From: Arthrobacter bambusae
GTDB lineage: Bacteria; Actinomycetota; Actinomycetes; Actinomycetales; Micrococcaceae
DNA: 47,220 nucleotides
Direction of reading: 5' to 3'
Assembly: GCF_030812595.1 (NCBI RefSeq)
Contig: NZ_JAUSSZ010000021.1
Coordinates: 1 to 47,220 of the forward strand
Shown here: one piece after another, positions 24,040 through 32,189 of the stretch
Position numbering within the stretch: the first letter of the stretch is position 1
How the letters are laid out: each line of letters opens with the position of its first letter
Translations under genes and position numbers: made by a program
Notes under the pieces: generated by a model
The model's database searches: none
What the model was told of the DNA's origin: nothing
The model's input: only the letters and a program-made list of their open reading frames with translations

Positions 24040-25776
24040 TCAGAAGATTTGGCGGATGTTGGTCTTGGCGAGGTCGATGAGCTGATCGCCGCGGCCGGAG
24101 AGCACCGTCCGGATGGCGTAGAGCGTGAAGCCCTTGACCTGCTCGGCGCTGATTGCCGGCGGAATGGACAGTTCCTGCCGGGCCGTCCGGACGTCTATGA
24201 GGGCCGGGCCGTCGTGCGCAAAGGCTTCATCCAATCCCGCCCTCAGCCCGGATGAGTTGTCCACCCGTATTCCGCGAATGCCCAGCGACTCTGCCAGCTT
24301 GGCGAAGTCCGGATTCTCAAGCTCCGTGCCGTAATTGACGAATCCCGCGGCCTTCATCTCGAGCTCCACGAAGTTCAGCGAGGAGTTGTTGAAGACCACC
24401 ACTTTGACGGGGAGTTTGTTCTGGACCAAGGTGATCAGCTCGCCGAGCAGCATGGTCAAGCCGCCGTCCCCGGCCAAAGCCACCACCTGGCGGCCGGGGT
24501 ACGCGGCAGCCGCACCGATTCCGTGCGAGAGTGCGTTGGCCATGGTTCCGTGGTTGAACGAGCCGAGCAGCCGGCGTCGTCCGTTCATGCTGAGGTACCG
24601 GGCCGCCCAGACGGTGGGGGAACCGACGTCGCACGTGAAAACCGCATCCGGGGCTGCCAGCTGATCCACCAGCCTGCCTACGAACTGAGGATGAATGGGC
24701 TGGCCATCCTTGGCCGGAGAGGCCAGGTCGTCGAGTTTGGCGCGCGATTTGGCGTAGTGCTTGAGCGAAGTACTCAGGTGTGTCCGCCTCGACTTGCGCT
24801 CGATCAAGGGCAGGAGCGAGGCTGCTGTGTCCTTGACGGTGCCCACAAGGCCAAGATCGATCCGGGACCGCCGGCCGAGTTGCTCGCCCCTGATGTCCAC
24901 CTGGATGATCTTTGCGTTCTCCGGGTAGAACTGCTGGTACGGAAAGTCGGTGCCCAGCATCAGCAAGGCCTCGCAGCTCTCCATGGCACGATAACCGGAG
25001 CTGAACCCCAAAAGTCCCGTCATGCCGACGTCGAACGGGTTGTCGTATTCGATGTGCTCCTTGCCGCGCATCGCGTGGACAATCGGCGCGCCCAGCGCGT
25101 CCGCCAAGGTCATGACCTCGGCGTGCGCACCGGCCGTACCGGCACCGGCCAGGATGGTGACTTTGCCGGCCGTGTTGAGAATGTCCGCTGCTTCGGCGAG
25201 TTCCCGGGGGTTGGGCCTGATCTCCGGACGCGCGGCCCGGATCACGGCCGTCCGGTTGCTTTGCGCCTCCGCGAGGGCAACGTCGCCGGGAATGACGACG
25301 ACGGCGACACCCCGCTTCTCGACGGCCGTCCGCATGGCGATTTCCAAGACCCTGGGCATCTGGGAAGGGTGCGCCACGTGCTCGACATACACGCTGCATT
25401 CCCGGAACAGCTCCTGGGGGTGCGTTTCCTGGAAGTACTGGCTTCCGATCTCCTCGCTGGGAATGTGGGCGGCGATCGCCAACACGGGAACCCTGGACTT
25501 GTTGGCATCGTAGAGGCCGTTGATCAGGTGCAAGTTGCCCGGGCCGCAGGATCCGGCGCACACCGCAAGTTCATTCGTGAGGCCCGCCTCGGCGGCAGCC
25601 GCCAACGCCGCGGCCTCCTCGTGGCGGACATGCACCCAACGGATGCTCTCGTCCTCCCTCAGCGCGTCCGTGAATCCGTTCAGCGAATCTCCGGGGATCC
25701 CGTAGACGCGCTGGACGTTGTTGGCCTTGAGGGTGGCGACGATGTTTTTGGCAACGGTGTTCCGGGCGGCGGACAT
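24040..25776 (-). CDS. poxB: Pyruvate:quinone oxidoreductase (pyruvate oxidase)
   Basis: A 578-residue ThDP enzyme. RVYGIPGDSLNGFTDAL, RHEEAAA with the catalytic Glu, GNLHLINGLYDA, and GDGGLTMLLGEL with NNSSLNFV for the Mg-ThDP site match PoxB. It decarboxylates pyruvate to acetate and CO2, passing electrons through FAD to quinone. AAAGGAA precedes the ATG. It is a single gene convergent with the sialidase. Acetolactate synthase is less likely because of the PoxB-type C-terminus. Confidence 0.88.
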   Translation of the reverse strand: MSAARNTVAKNIVATLKANNVQRVYGIPGDSLNGFTDALREDESIRWVHVRHEEAAALAAAAEAGLTNELAVCAGSCGPGNLHLINGLYDANKSRVPVLAIAAHIPSEEIGSQYFQETHPQELFRECSVYVEHVAHPSQMPRVLEIAMRTAVEKRGVAVVVIPGDVALAEAQSNRTAVIRAARPEIRPNPRELAEAADILNTAGKVTILAGAGTAGAHAEVMTLADALGAPIVHAMRGKEHIEYDNPFDVGMTGLLGFSSGYRAMESCEALLMLGTDFPYQQFYPENAKIIQVDIRGEQLGRRSRIDLGLVGTVKDTAASLLPLIERKSRRTHLSTSLKHYAKSRAKLDDLASPAKDGQPIHPQFVGRLVDQLAAPDAVFTCDVGSPTVWAARYLSMNGRRRLLGSFNHGTMANALSHGIGAAAAYPGRQVVALAGDGGLTMLLGELITLVQNKLPVKVVVFNNSSLNFVELEMKAAGFVNYGTELENPDFAKLAESLGIRGIRVDNSSGLRAGLDEAFAHDGPALIDVRTARQELSIPPAISAEQVKGFTLYAIRTVLSGRGDQLIDLAKTNIRQIF

Positions 25777-25865
25777 GGACTGTTCCTTTCGAGGGGAGGC
25801 AGTGCAGACACCGCCTACGCTACTCCCGAACAGTCCTTGGCGCCTGATGCCCGGCGCGGGGACGC

Positions 25866-26267
25866 CTAGTGGTAGCTGCTGACGAACGGGCGGTTGCTAG
25901 GAACGATCCGCTTGCCCAGCGGCATGAGCGACACGGGAATGAGCTTCAGGTTCGCGATGGCCAGCGGGATCCCGACGATGGTGATGGCCATGGCGAAGGC
26001 CGTGAGCACGTGACCGATCGCGATCCAAATGCCCGCAACCAGCAACCAGATGACATTGCCCAAGAGCGCAAAAGCGCCCCCACTCCCGGGCTTGTCGACC
26101 ACCATGCGGCCAAATGGCCACAGCGTGTACGAGGCGATCCGGAAAGAGGCGATGCCCCAGGGGATGGTGACGATCAACAAGCAGCAAACAATTCCGGCCA
26201 TGAAATAGCCCAAAGCCAGGACGAAGCCACCACAGACGAGCCAGATAATGTTGAGCAGCGTTTTCAT
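25866..26267 (-). CDS. YccF domain-containing membrane protein
   Basis: A 133-residue inner-membrane protein with a duplicated hydrophobic motif: NIIWLVCGGFVLALGYF with TIPWGIASFRIA, then NVIWLLVAGIWIAIGH with GIPLAIANLKL. This is the YccF pattern. The role is unknown. Confidence 0.88.
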   Translation of the reverse strand: MKTLLNIIWLVCGGFVLALGYFMAGIVCCLLIVTIPWGIASFRIASYTLWPFGRMVVDKPGSGGAFALLGNVIWLLVAGIWIAIGHVLTAFAMAITIVGIPLAIANLKLIPVSLMPLGKRIVPSNRPFVSSYH

Positions 26268-26282
26268 ACCCCCATTCTGCCC

Positions 26283-26316
26283 TTGCGGGACCCCGCGGGG
26301 ACCTAGGGGTCCGCAA
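26283..26316. terminator. Imperfect hairpin between lipoprotein and YccF genes
   Basis: TTGCGGGACCCC pairs with GGGGTCCGCAA with one bulged base. It probably ends the lipoprotein transcript on the minus strand. Confidence 0.5.
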
Positions 26317-26342
26317 TGAAATCCCCCTGGCCTTCCGATCCC

Positions 26343-26390
26343 CGCTCACATACGGGGCCCTCCCGGCACACCCTCGCTCACATACGAGCG
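26343..26390 (-). repeat. Two-copy member of the 32-bp-period repeat family
   Basis: CGCTCACATAC occurs at 26343 and 26375, exactly 32 bp apart. Read on the minus strand the unit is GTATGTGAGCGAGGGTGTGC plus a G/C-rich remainder, sharing the GTGAGCGAG core and the period with the array at 1261. Confidence 0.7.
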
Positions 26391-26409
26391 ATGGATCCCG
26401 TGGAAAAGA

Positions 26410-26895
26410 TCACTTGCAATTGGCGCTTAGCCAAGCCGTAACGGGAGCCATTGCCTTTTCGAACTTGCCGCTCGAGTAGACGGTTTGGTCTTTCAGGCCT
26501 GCGATGGCAGTGTCCTTCAGGTTGGTGAAATCAGCCTTGAGCGCGTCGGGGACGCGATCGGCTGTGGCGCTGAGCTCGGTCTTGTATTGCTCCAGCTCGG
26601 CGGTCTTTCCCTGCGCCGCAGTCATCGGCAGCAACGAAGCTCCCGTGGCTTCCTGAGAGATGGTGGAGCACATTTCAGCTGCCGAAGCGAAGCCTCCGAA
26701 TGGCCCCGATGATGGGGTTGGGCTTGCACTTGCGGAGGCGGACTCGCCCCCGGAAGAGGCCGACGGCGTGCCCGCCGCAGCGGAGCCGCCAGCCTGTGAG
26801 GAGCAGCCGGACATCGCCACGGCGGCGAAGAGGGCGACTGTCAGGAATCGGATAGGGCTGTTAAGAGGTTGAGCAAAGATTTTCAAAGGTCGCAT
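26410..26895 (-). CDS. Putative lipoprotein
   Basis: A 161-residue protein with a signal sequence ending in the lipobox AMSGC (Cys31), a Ser/Ala/Gly linker, then a helical region ending in WLSANCK. Two cysteines (MCSTI and the penultimate residue) may pair. I use the internal ATG at 26895, which gives a normal signal length; the ATG at 26946 has a GGGGA site and would add 17 residues. No function is recognised. Confidence 0.75.
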   Translation of the reverse strand: MRPLKIFAQPLNSPIRFLTVALFAAVAMSGCSSQAGGSAAAGTPSASSGGESASASASPTPSSGPFGGFASAAEMCSTISQEATGASLLPMTAAQGKTAELEQYKTELSATADRVPDALKADFTNLKDTAIAGLKDQTVYSSGKFEKAMAPVTAWLSANCK

Positions 26896-27022
26896 TCTGC
26901 TTGATCGTCTGTCTCCGGAACCTTTCAGCCCCCGGAGCAATGGCATTCTGTCCCCGCCGTGGAGTGTAGCCCGAATGGGCCTGGACCTTCCAAGTTGACT
27001 TCGCGCCCTTCAGGCCACTTCC

Positions 27023-27484
27023 CTATTGCCGCACCAGCAAGCGGTCCAGCTTGCTGAACGAAGTCCCCCATCCCTCGCGGGTCATTTCCACCCATTCGTC
27101 GGAGTCGAAGGGGCCCTGAGTGAGACGAAGCAGCGTGCGTCCGCCATCCAGCACCTCGAACTCAAGGCGCATTTCGAGCAAAAGTATGGTCCCGGCGTCG
27201 GGCTCTGCTTTCTGGGTGGCGACCAGCAGGGCGGGCGGATCATATGCGGTGATGACGGCGTCGATGGGCGATTCCTTGACAACACCATCCTCCTGCCAGG
27301 TCATGACAAGCTGCCAGGCTCCGCCCACCCGTGGGTCGACGACTATCCGGTCACGCGGCGAATCCACGCCCACTGGCCCGAACCATGCGGCGAGCTGGTC
27401 GGGATCCACGAACGCCTGGAAGACGAGCTCGCGCGGGGCATCGAATTCGCGGGTCATGGTGAGAATGTGCTGTTCCGTGTTCAT
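27023..27484 (-). CDS. SRPBCC (AHSA1-like) domain protein
   Basis: A 153-residue single-domain START-like protein. LTMTREFDAPRELVFQAFVDPDQLAAWFGP and GWGTSFSKLDRLL are typical of activator-of-Hsp90-ATPase-like (AHSA1) proteins. It overlaps the ArsR gene by 4 bp; such pairs are common, and the ligand is unknown. Confidence 0.9.
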   Translation of the reverse strand: MNTEQHILTMTREFDAPRELVFQAFVDPDQLAAWFGPVGVDSPRDRIVVDPRVGGAWQLVMTWQEDGVVKESPIDAVITAYDPPALLVATQKAEPDAGTILLLEMRLEFEVLDGGRTLLRLTQGPFDSDEWVEMTREGWGTSFSKLDRLLVRQ

Positions 27485-27831
27485 TGTTTGACTCCTGGAT
27501 CCTCTGAATCGTGCTGAATCTTGCGTAGGTGGGCATCGAGGCGGATAAAGCTGGCATCCCAGAAACGCCTGTATCTGTCCATCCACTCGGTGGCTTCGCG
27601 CAACGGTTCGGCTTCCAATTTGGACGACCGCCATTGTGCATTCCGGCTCCGGCTGATCAGCCCTGCGTTTTCCAGGACTTTGAGATGCCGCGAGACGGCA
27701 GGAAGGCTGATGTCGAACGGTTCGGCAAGCTCGTTCACGGTGGCCTCGCCCTCCGAAAGCCGGGCCAGGATGGCCCTGCGGGTGGGGTCGGCCAAGGCCG
27801 AGAAAATGAGACTGAGCCGGTCTGCGGACAT
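27481..27831 (-). CDS. ArsR-family transcriptional regulator
   Basis: A 116-residue winged-helix repressor. IFSALADPTRRAILARL, NELAEPFDISLPAVSRHLKVLENAGLI and the basic wing fit the non-metal ArsR subgroup paired with SRPBCC proteins. No metal-binding CxC is present. AAAGG precedes the ATG; the upstream TTAACTGG...CGTTAAAT segment is AT-rich and may hold the operator. Confidence 0.92.
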   Translation of the reverse strand: MSADRLSLIFSALADPTRRAILARLSEGEATVNELAEPFDISLPAVSRHLKVLENAGLISRSRNAQWRSSKLEAEPLREATEWMDRYRRFWDASFIRLDAHLRKIQHDSEDPGVKQ

Positions 27832-27938
27832 CGCCTGTGCCTTTGTGTTTAACTGGTCAGCTAATTAACTGATGCGTTAAATATGCGACCGCCGACGTGG
27901 GCTGTCAAGGGGTTCTGCCACATCCTTGCTCAGATCAA

Positions 27939-27990
27939 GTGAACGAGCGTCTGGAGAAAGGGGGTTGAAAGTGACCGAGCGTGCGCGGGG
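27939..27990 (+). repeat. Two-copy member of the 32-bp-period repeat family
   Basis: GTGAACGAGCGT at 27939 and GTGACCGAGCGT at 27971 are exactly 32 bp apart. They share the core and period of the units at 1261. They lie just after the trpF stop, between trpF and the ArsR gene. Confidence 0.75.
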
Positions 27991-27994
27991 GGCG

Positions 27995-28591
27995 TCAGGC
28001 TTTTGCGGCTCGGACGAAGGCTCGAACGAGGCCGAGGTCCTTCACTCCACGCGAAGACTCCACGCCACTGGACACGTCGACGCCCCAGGCCTGGGCTTCG
28101 AGCGCCGCGGCTCCGACGTTGGAAGGGGTCAAACCTCCGGCCAACAACCACTGGCGCCCGCCCAGGTCGAGCTTCCGGACGGAGGAATAGTCCCATGCCT
28201 CCCCGGAACCCGGAACGGCGGCGTCGATCAGGAGAAGCTCTTCCCCCCACTCCGCGAACTCGTCCGGAGCCGCACCCATGGTGACGGCCCTGACCAGTTT
28301 CATGCCGGCGTCGTGCACGGTCTTAACGTCTTCCGGCGAGCGGGTTCCGTGCAGCTGGACCCATTCGAGGCCAGCCTCGCGGGCGGTTGCGACGGCGTCG
28401 GCGGCTGTCTCGTGACGGAAGACCCCGACGGCGGCCACACCATCCGGTACGTGGACCAGCAAGTCCCGGGCACGGTTAGGGGATACCTCGCGGGGACTTT
28501 TCGTCAGAACGAAACCCACGGCGTCTGCGCCGGACTCGACGGCGGCCTGCACGGATTCAGGCGTGCTCAAACCACACACTTTGACGAACAT
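27995..28591 (-). CDS. trpF: Phosphoribosylanthranilate isomerase
   Basis: A 198-residue TIM-barrel enzyme for the third step of tryptophan synthesis. The general base Cys6 is in KVCGL and Asp123 in LLIDAA; LLAGGLTPSNV and GVDVSSGVE form the phosphate loops. GGAGG precedes the ATG. It stands alone, away from other trp genes. In many actinobacteria the bifunctional PriA does this step. Confidence 0.93.
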   Translation of the reverse strand: MFVKVCGLSTPESVQAAVESGADAVGFVLTKSPREVSPNRARDLLVHVPDGVAAVGVFRHETAADAVATAREAGLEWVQLHGTRSPEDVKTVHDAGMKLVRAVTMGAAPDEFAEWGEELLLIDAAVPGSGEAWDYSSVRKLDLGGRQWLLAGGLTPSNVGAAALEAQAWGVDVSSGVESSRGVKDLGLVRAFVRAAKA

Positions 28592-28724
28592 TCCGCGCCT
28601 CCAACCGTTTACCTTCTTACGACGTTAGCAAGGGCTTTCGGGATTGTTGAACCGTGCCAAGATTGCACCGATGTTACGAGAGCGTTCAATCGGCGAACGG
28701 CGGCGTCGGACTAGGCTGGAGAGC

Positions 28725-29351
28725 ATGGAGATCATCCGCTTTGCCGAGCTCAAACCCGAACCATGGCGCAACGGAGGCGGGGTGACCCGTGAACTCGCCA
28801 GCCACCCGAAGGCGGCGTCAGCGCAAGACGGAGCGTGGGACTGGCGGGTCAGCATCGCCGACGTCGGATCGGCCGGCGAATTCTCGACATTCCCGGGCAT
28901 GGAGCGCGTGCTCACGGTGATCGATGGCGAACTGCTTCTGCTCACGGTAGACGGCCAGGAACACCCGCTGGAAAAGTATCGGCCGTTCCGGTTCTCTGGC
29001 GAGGCGGCTTCGGCCAGCGCACTGCCGACCGGCGACATCCGGGACCTCAATGTGATTGCCCGGGCGGGCGAGTTCAAGGGTTACACGTCCATCATCGAGC
29101 TCTCCAAGAAGCGCGCACACCCAGTGTTCGAAGGCCAGCTGGCAGTCCTTTTGGAGGGCAAGGCTTCTGTTAGTCCCGGGGCGGATCCTGCGGAAACGGC
29201 GGACGGCTCGGAGGGTGAACCCGACGTCGAGACAGCCGAGCTGGCACGTTACGACGCGGTAGTGGGTTCCGACACTCGCAGCCCGGAAATCCTGGGCCGT
29301 GGATTCCTCGCCGTCATTTCCATCGACCGCGTGGAGCATGCGCACCCCTAG
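28725..29351 (+). CDS. HutD-family cupin protein
   Basis: A 208-residue HutD/Ves family protein. FAELKPEPWRNGGGVTRELA, WDWRVSIADV, FSTFPGMERVLTVIDG and RDLNVIARAG are conserved. In Pseudomonas HutD is linked to histidine utilisation, but no hut genes lie near. An insertion at about 145-170 is acidic and low-complexity. TAGGCT lies 7 nt before the ATG, so the mRNA may be leaderless. Confidence 0.85.
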   Translation: MEIIRFAELKPEPWRNGGGVTRELASHPKAASAQDGAWDWRVSIADVGSAGEFSTFPGMERVLTVIDGELLLLTVDGQEHPLEKYRPFRFSGEAASASALPTGDIRDLNVIARAGEFKGYTSIIELSKKRAHPVFEGQLAVLLEGKASVSPGADPAETADGSEGEPDVETAELARYDAVVGSDTRSPEILGRGFLAVISIDRVEHAHP

Positions 29352-29364
29352 GTCCCAGCACTGG

Positions 29365-29412
29365 ACATCATGCAGATATGGCCGTTCGCTGAGCCGAAGA
29401 CTGGACATGTCC
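29365..29412. repeat. Intergenic GGACAT-containing element
   Basis: Two ACTGGACAT boxes and the palindrome GGACATGTCC lie in the gap before the SMR genes. They resemble the GGACATGCTC boxes of the larger palindrome at 32020 and may be a fragment of that element. Confidence 0.35.
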
Positions 29413-29491
29413 CCCGGTGAGGCTCGCCACCAAAGCTGGCAACCCGGCGTCGGGCTTTGCTAGCCTCGAAGGAAGGCCCGCACAGGGACCT

Positions 29492-29532
29492 CCGGACGAC
29501 GGTTCAGTACCCGGCACGCGACAAGACTGGCC
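29492..29532 (+). ncRNA. Guanidine-III (ykkC-III) riboswitch
   Basis: The 41-nt segment begins CCGGACGA, has TACCCGG in the middle and ends GACAAGACTGGCC. This is the layout of the guanidine-III class H-type pseudoknot, as I recall it from the Thermobifida fusca aptamer. AAAGGA, the ribosome site of the SMR gene, follows directly, so guanidinium binding probably controls translation initiation. The call is from memory of the consensus; no covariance search was run. Confidence 0.88.
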
Positions 29533-29544
29533 AAAGGATCTGTC

Positions 29545-29859
29545 ATGTCGTGGTTAATCCTGGTTCTGTCCGGCGCGCTTGAGGCTGTCTGGGCCGCAGC
29601 GCTTCACCGGTCCAACGGCTTCCGCCGGCCGCTGCCCTCCGCCGTCTTCCTCGTCGCCGTCATCGCGAGCACAGCCGGACTGGCCCTCGCGATGCAATCC
29701 ATTCCCACCGGAACCGCGTATGCGGTGTGGGTGGGGGTCGGCGTCGTCCTCACGGCCGCTTACGCGATGGTCACCAAAGTGGAGCGTCCGACGGCGGCCC
29801 GGCTGCTCCTGCTGGCCGGAATCGGTGTGTGCGTGGTCGGCTTGAAGGTGGTGGCGTAG
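29545..29859 (+). CDS. SMR-family exporter subunit, probable guanidinium exporter
   Basis: A 104-residue protein with four helices. GALEAVWAAALHRSNGF carries the conserved Glu13 and Trp16 of the Gdx/SugE branch, and PTGTAYAVWVGVG is the subunit-contact motif. The riboswitch upstream predicts export of guanidinium. It is followed 2 bp later by a second SMR gene, so a heterodimer is likely. Confidence 0.92.
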   Translation: MSWLILVLSGALEAVWAAALHRSNGFRRPLPSAVFLVAVIASTAGLALAMQSIPTGTAYAVWVGVGVVLTAAYAMVTKVERPTAARLLLLAGIGVCVVGLKVVA

Positions 29860-29861
29860 CC

Positions 29862-30206
29862 GTGACTGCTAAGTTCGCATGGGCCATATTGCTGGCCTCC
29901 GCGGTGCTCGAAGCTGTATGGGCGACGGCCCTTGGACTGTCCGATGGCTTCAGCCAAATCCTCCCAACCGTGGTCTTCGCCGTCGCGGCCACCCTCAGCA
30001 TGATCGGCCTCGGGATCGCAGTGAAGCTGGTCCCGCTGGGCACGGCCTACGCCGTCTGGGTGGGGATTGGCGCGGCATTGACAGTAGGCTGGGCGATGGC
30101 CACCGGGGTCGAGCCGGGCAATCCGCTCAAGCTGCTGTTCATCGCGGGAATCGTGGGTTGCGCGGCCGGGTTGAAGGCCATTCCCGCGGAGAAGCCTGAG
30201 CTTTGA
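29862..30206 (+). CDS. SMR-family exporter subunit, partner of the upstream gene
   Basis: A 114-residue four-helix protein. SAVLEAVWATALGLSDGF and PLGTAYAVWVGIG parallel the preceding subunit. The start is GTG, two bases after the upstream stop. The conserved Glu is in LEAVW. It probably forms a mixed antiparallel dimer with the first subunit. Confidence 0.9.
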   Translation: MTAKFAWAILLASAVLEAVWATALGLSDGFSQILPTVVFAVAATLSMIGLGIAVKLVPLGTAYAVWVGIGAALTVGWAMATGVEPGNPLKLLFIAGIVGCAAGLKAIPAEKPEL

Positions 30207-30281
30207 GGAAGACACCGGAATACTCCCCCGCTCCACGGAGTTGCGAGCAATGAAGCGAACATTCGGCGAAGGAGAACACTC

Positions 30282-31301
30282 ATGAGCACGGAAACCACGA
30301 ACGTACAGCTTGGCGATGGCCTGACGGTGAGCCCCCTAGGCTTCGGCGGGATGGCACTGACGCCCGTATACGGCGACGTGGATCCCGCCGAATCCCTCAA
30401 GACACTGCATCATGCCGTGGATGCCGGCATCAGCTTCATTGATACCGCGGATATCTACGGTGCGGGCGACAACGAGGAACTGCTCGCGAAGCTGCTGAAG
30501 GATCGCCGGGAGGAGGTCCAGCTTGCTACCAAGTTCGGAATCGTGGGCAACCCGCGCGAGGGCTACACCGATGTGCGGGGAGATTCCGCGTACGTGGCCC
30601 AGGCTGCGGACGCAAGCCTTCGCCGCCTGGGCACCGACGTGATTGACCTTTACTACATGCACCGCCGTGACCTCCGCGTTCCGATTGTGGAAACCGTGGA
30701 GGCCATGGCGGAGCTTGTCCGGGCAGGCAAGGTCCGGCATCTTGGGCTGTCTGAAGTGACAGCCGAAGAGTTGAGGGAAGCCAACACCGTGCACCCGATC
30801 GCCGCAGTGCAGAGCGAATGGTCTATCTGGAGCCGGGACGTTGAGCGCAACGTCGTCCCGACTGCGGCGGAGCTGGGCGTAGGCTTCGTACCTTACTCGC
30901 CGCTTGGTCGGGGCTTCCTCACCGGAACCGTCAGCGCCGATCAACTCGGCGAGAACGATTTCCGGCATCGCATTCCCCGTTTTGCCGACGGCGCACTGGA
31001 CGCCAACCAGGCGGTTGTTGCCGCCGTGCGCGCCATCGCCGCGGAGCTGTCCGAGAGCACCGGCCGGGATGCAACTCCCGCCCAGGTGGCTCTGGCATGG
31101 CTCTTGGCCCAGGGCCGTCGCCGCCAGCTCAGCGTGGTCCCCATCCCCGGGACGCGCAAAGCGCACCGAATCGATGAGAACCTGGGCGCCTTGTCGCTCG
31201 AGTTGAGCGCCGCTCAACTCGACGTGCTCGACGGCGCTGCGGACGCCGTCGTCGGCTCACGGTCCGCGGACCCCACCTGGGTTTCGCAGGGCCGCGAGTA
31301 G
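30282..31301 (+). CDS. Aldo/keto reductase
   Basis: A 339-residue NADP(H)-dependent (beta/alpha)8 oxidoreductase. FIDTADIYG gives Asp54 and Tyr58, ATKFG the lysine and YMHRRD the histidine of the tetrad; LGLSEV and IPGTRKAHRIDENLGA bind the cofactor. It is closest to the YakC/AKR13 type. GAAGGAG precedes the ATG. The substrate is unknown. Confidence 0.92.
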   Translation: MSTETTNVQLGDGLTVSPLGFGGMALTPVYGDVDPAESLKTLHHAVDAGISFIDTADIYGAGDNEELLAKLLKDRREEVQLATKFGIVGNPREGYTDVRGDSAYVAQAADASLRRLGTDVIDLYYMHRRDLRVPIVETVEAMAELVRAGKVRHLGLSEVTAEELREANTVHPIAAVQSEWSIWSRDVERNVVPTAAELGVGFVPYSPLGRGFLTGTVSADQLGENDFRHRIPRFADGALDANQAVVAAVRAIAAELSESTGRDATPAQVALAWLLAQGRRRQLSVVPIPGTRKAHRIDENLGALSLELSAAQLDVLDGAADAVVGSRSADPTWVSQGRE

Positions 31302-31337
31302 CCGCCAAGCCGCAGGCAGCTTCCGTAGAGTGGACCA

Positions 31338-31988
31338 ATGGACTCACTCATTCATTCACTGCGTGACATCACCATCCGGCGAATCTCGGTCAGCGAGATG
31401 GATAACAACGTGTATCTGCTCACTGCCAAGGCAAGCGGAGCGCAGCTCCTGATCGATGCCGCGGACGACCTTCCAGCCATCCAAGGGATGATCGAAGACT
31501 CCGCGGCGGACACCACCGCCACGCCGAAACTGGCCCTGATCGCCACGACCCACCAGCACTGGGACCACGTCCGCGCACTTCCCGGGTTGGTGGAAGCCAC
31601 GGGAGCGAAGACCTCGGCCGGAGTGGACGACGCGGACGCGCTGCCCGTGCCCGTGGACGTGCAGCTGCACCATGGCGATGTGGGAAACTTCGACGGTTTC
31701 GACATCACCGCGGTGCACTTGCGCGGCCACACTCCCGGTTCGATCGCCTACGTGTACCTGGACCCGGAAGGACCCGCGCACATTTTCAGCGGCGACTCGT
31801 TGTTCCCTGGAGGCGTCGGCAACACCCAGAACGATCCCGCGCGCTTCACGTCGCTGTTGAACGACGTGAGCGAACGGTTGTTCGAGGCCTACCCGGATGA
31901 CACCGTGGTGCATCCGGGCCATGGAGCTCCGACCACCCTCGGTGCAGAGCGGCCGCACCTTGCGGAATGGCGCGAACGCGGCTGGTAA
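31338..31988 (+). CDS. MBL-fold metallo-hydrolase
   Basis: A 216-residue metallo-beta-lactamase-fold enzyme. THQHWDH is the HxHxDH zinc site, with GHTPGS, FSGDSLF and HPGHGAPTT completing the glyoxalase II-like ligand set. TAGAGT at 31326-31331 lies 6 nt before the ATG, a leaderless arrangement. The substrate is unknown. Confidence 0.92.
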   Translation: MDSLIHSLRDITIRRISVSEMDNNVYLLTAKASGAQLLIDAADDLPAIQGMIEDSAADTTATPKLALIATTHQHWDHVRALPGLVEATGAKTSAGVDDADALPVPVDVQLHHGDVGNFDGFDITAVHLRGHTPGSIAYVYLDPEGPAHIFSGDSLFPGGVGNTQNDPARFTSLLNDVSERLFEAYPDDTVVHPGHGAPTTLGAERPHLAEWRERGW

Positions 31989-32019
31989 CTCCGCGCACCA
32001 CCATGCCCATTTTTTGAGG

Positions 32020-32144
32020 CCACCGATGGACATGCTCAGTGCTCGCCCAACCACACCGAGGAGCATGTCCAGCTTCCGTGGCGAGGAGTGGACATACGAG
32101 GATTATGTCCACTCCTTGTTGCCCACGTTGAGCATGTCCGGTGG
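32020..32144. repeat. 125-bp nested palindromic element
   Basis: The outer arms CCACCGATGGACATGCTCA and TGAGCATGTCCGGTGG pair with a 2-bp bulge plus a few mismatches. Inside are a second GAGCATGTCCA (32061-32071), complementary to the left arm, and a separate perfect 11-bp hairpin (GAGTGGACATA / TATGTCCACTC, 32086-32114, 7-nt loop). It lies between convergent genes. It could be a REP/MITE-like element or a complex terminator. Confidence 0.8.
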
Positions 32145-32189
32145 TGTAGCTAGTGCCAGGAGCCCCGAGCGACCTGAGCTAGCTGCTAC

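Noticed and set aside
24040..25776. Acetolactate synthase
   Set aside because: The sequence blocks and the C-terminal region are of the pyruvate oxidase type, and no small regulatory subunit gene is adjacent.
24523..25869. Plus-strand frame of 448 residues
   Set aside because: It is the antisense of poxB; composition is typical of shadow frames.
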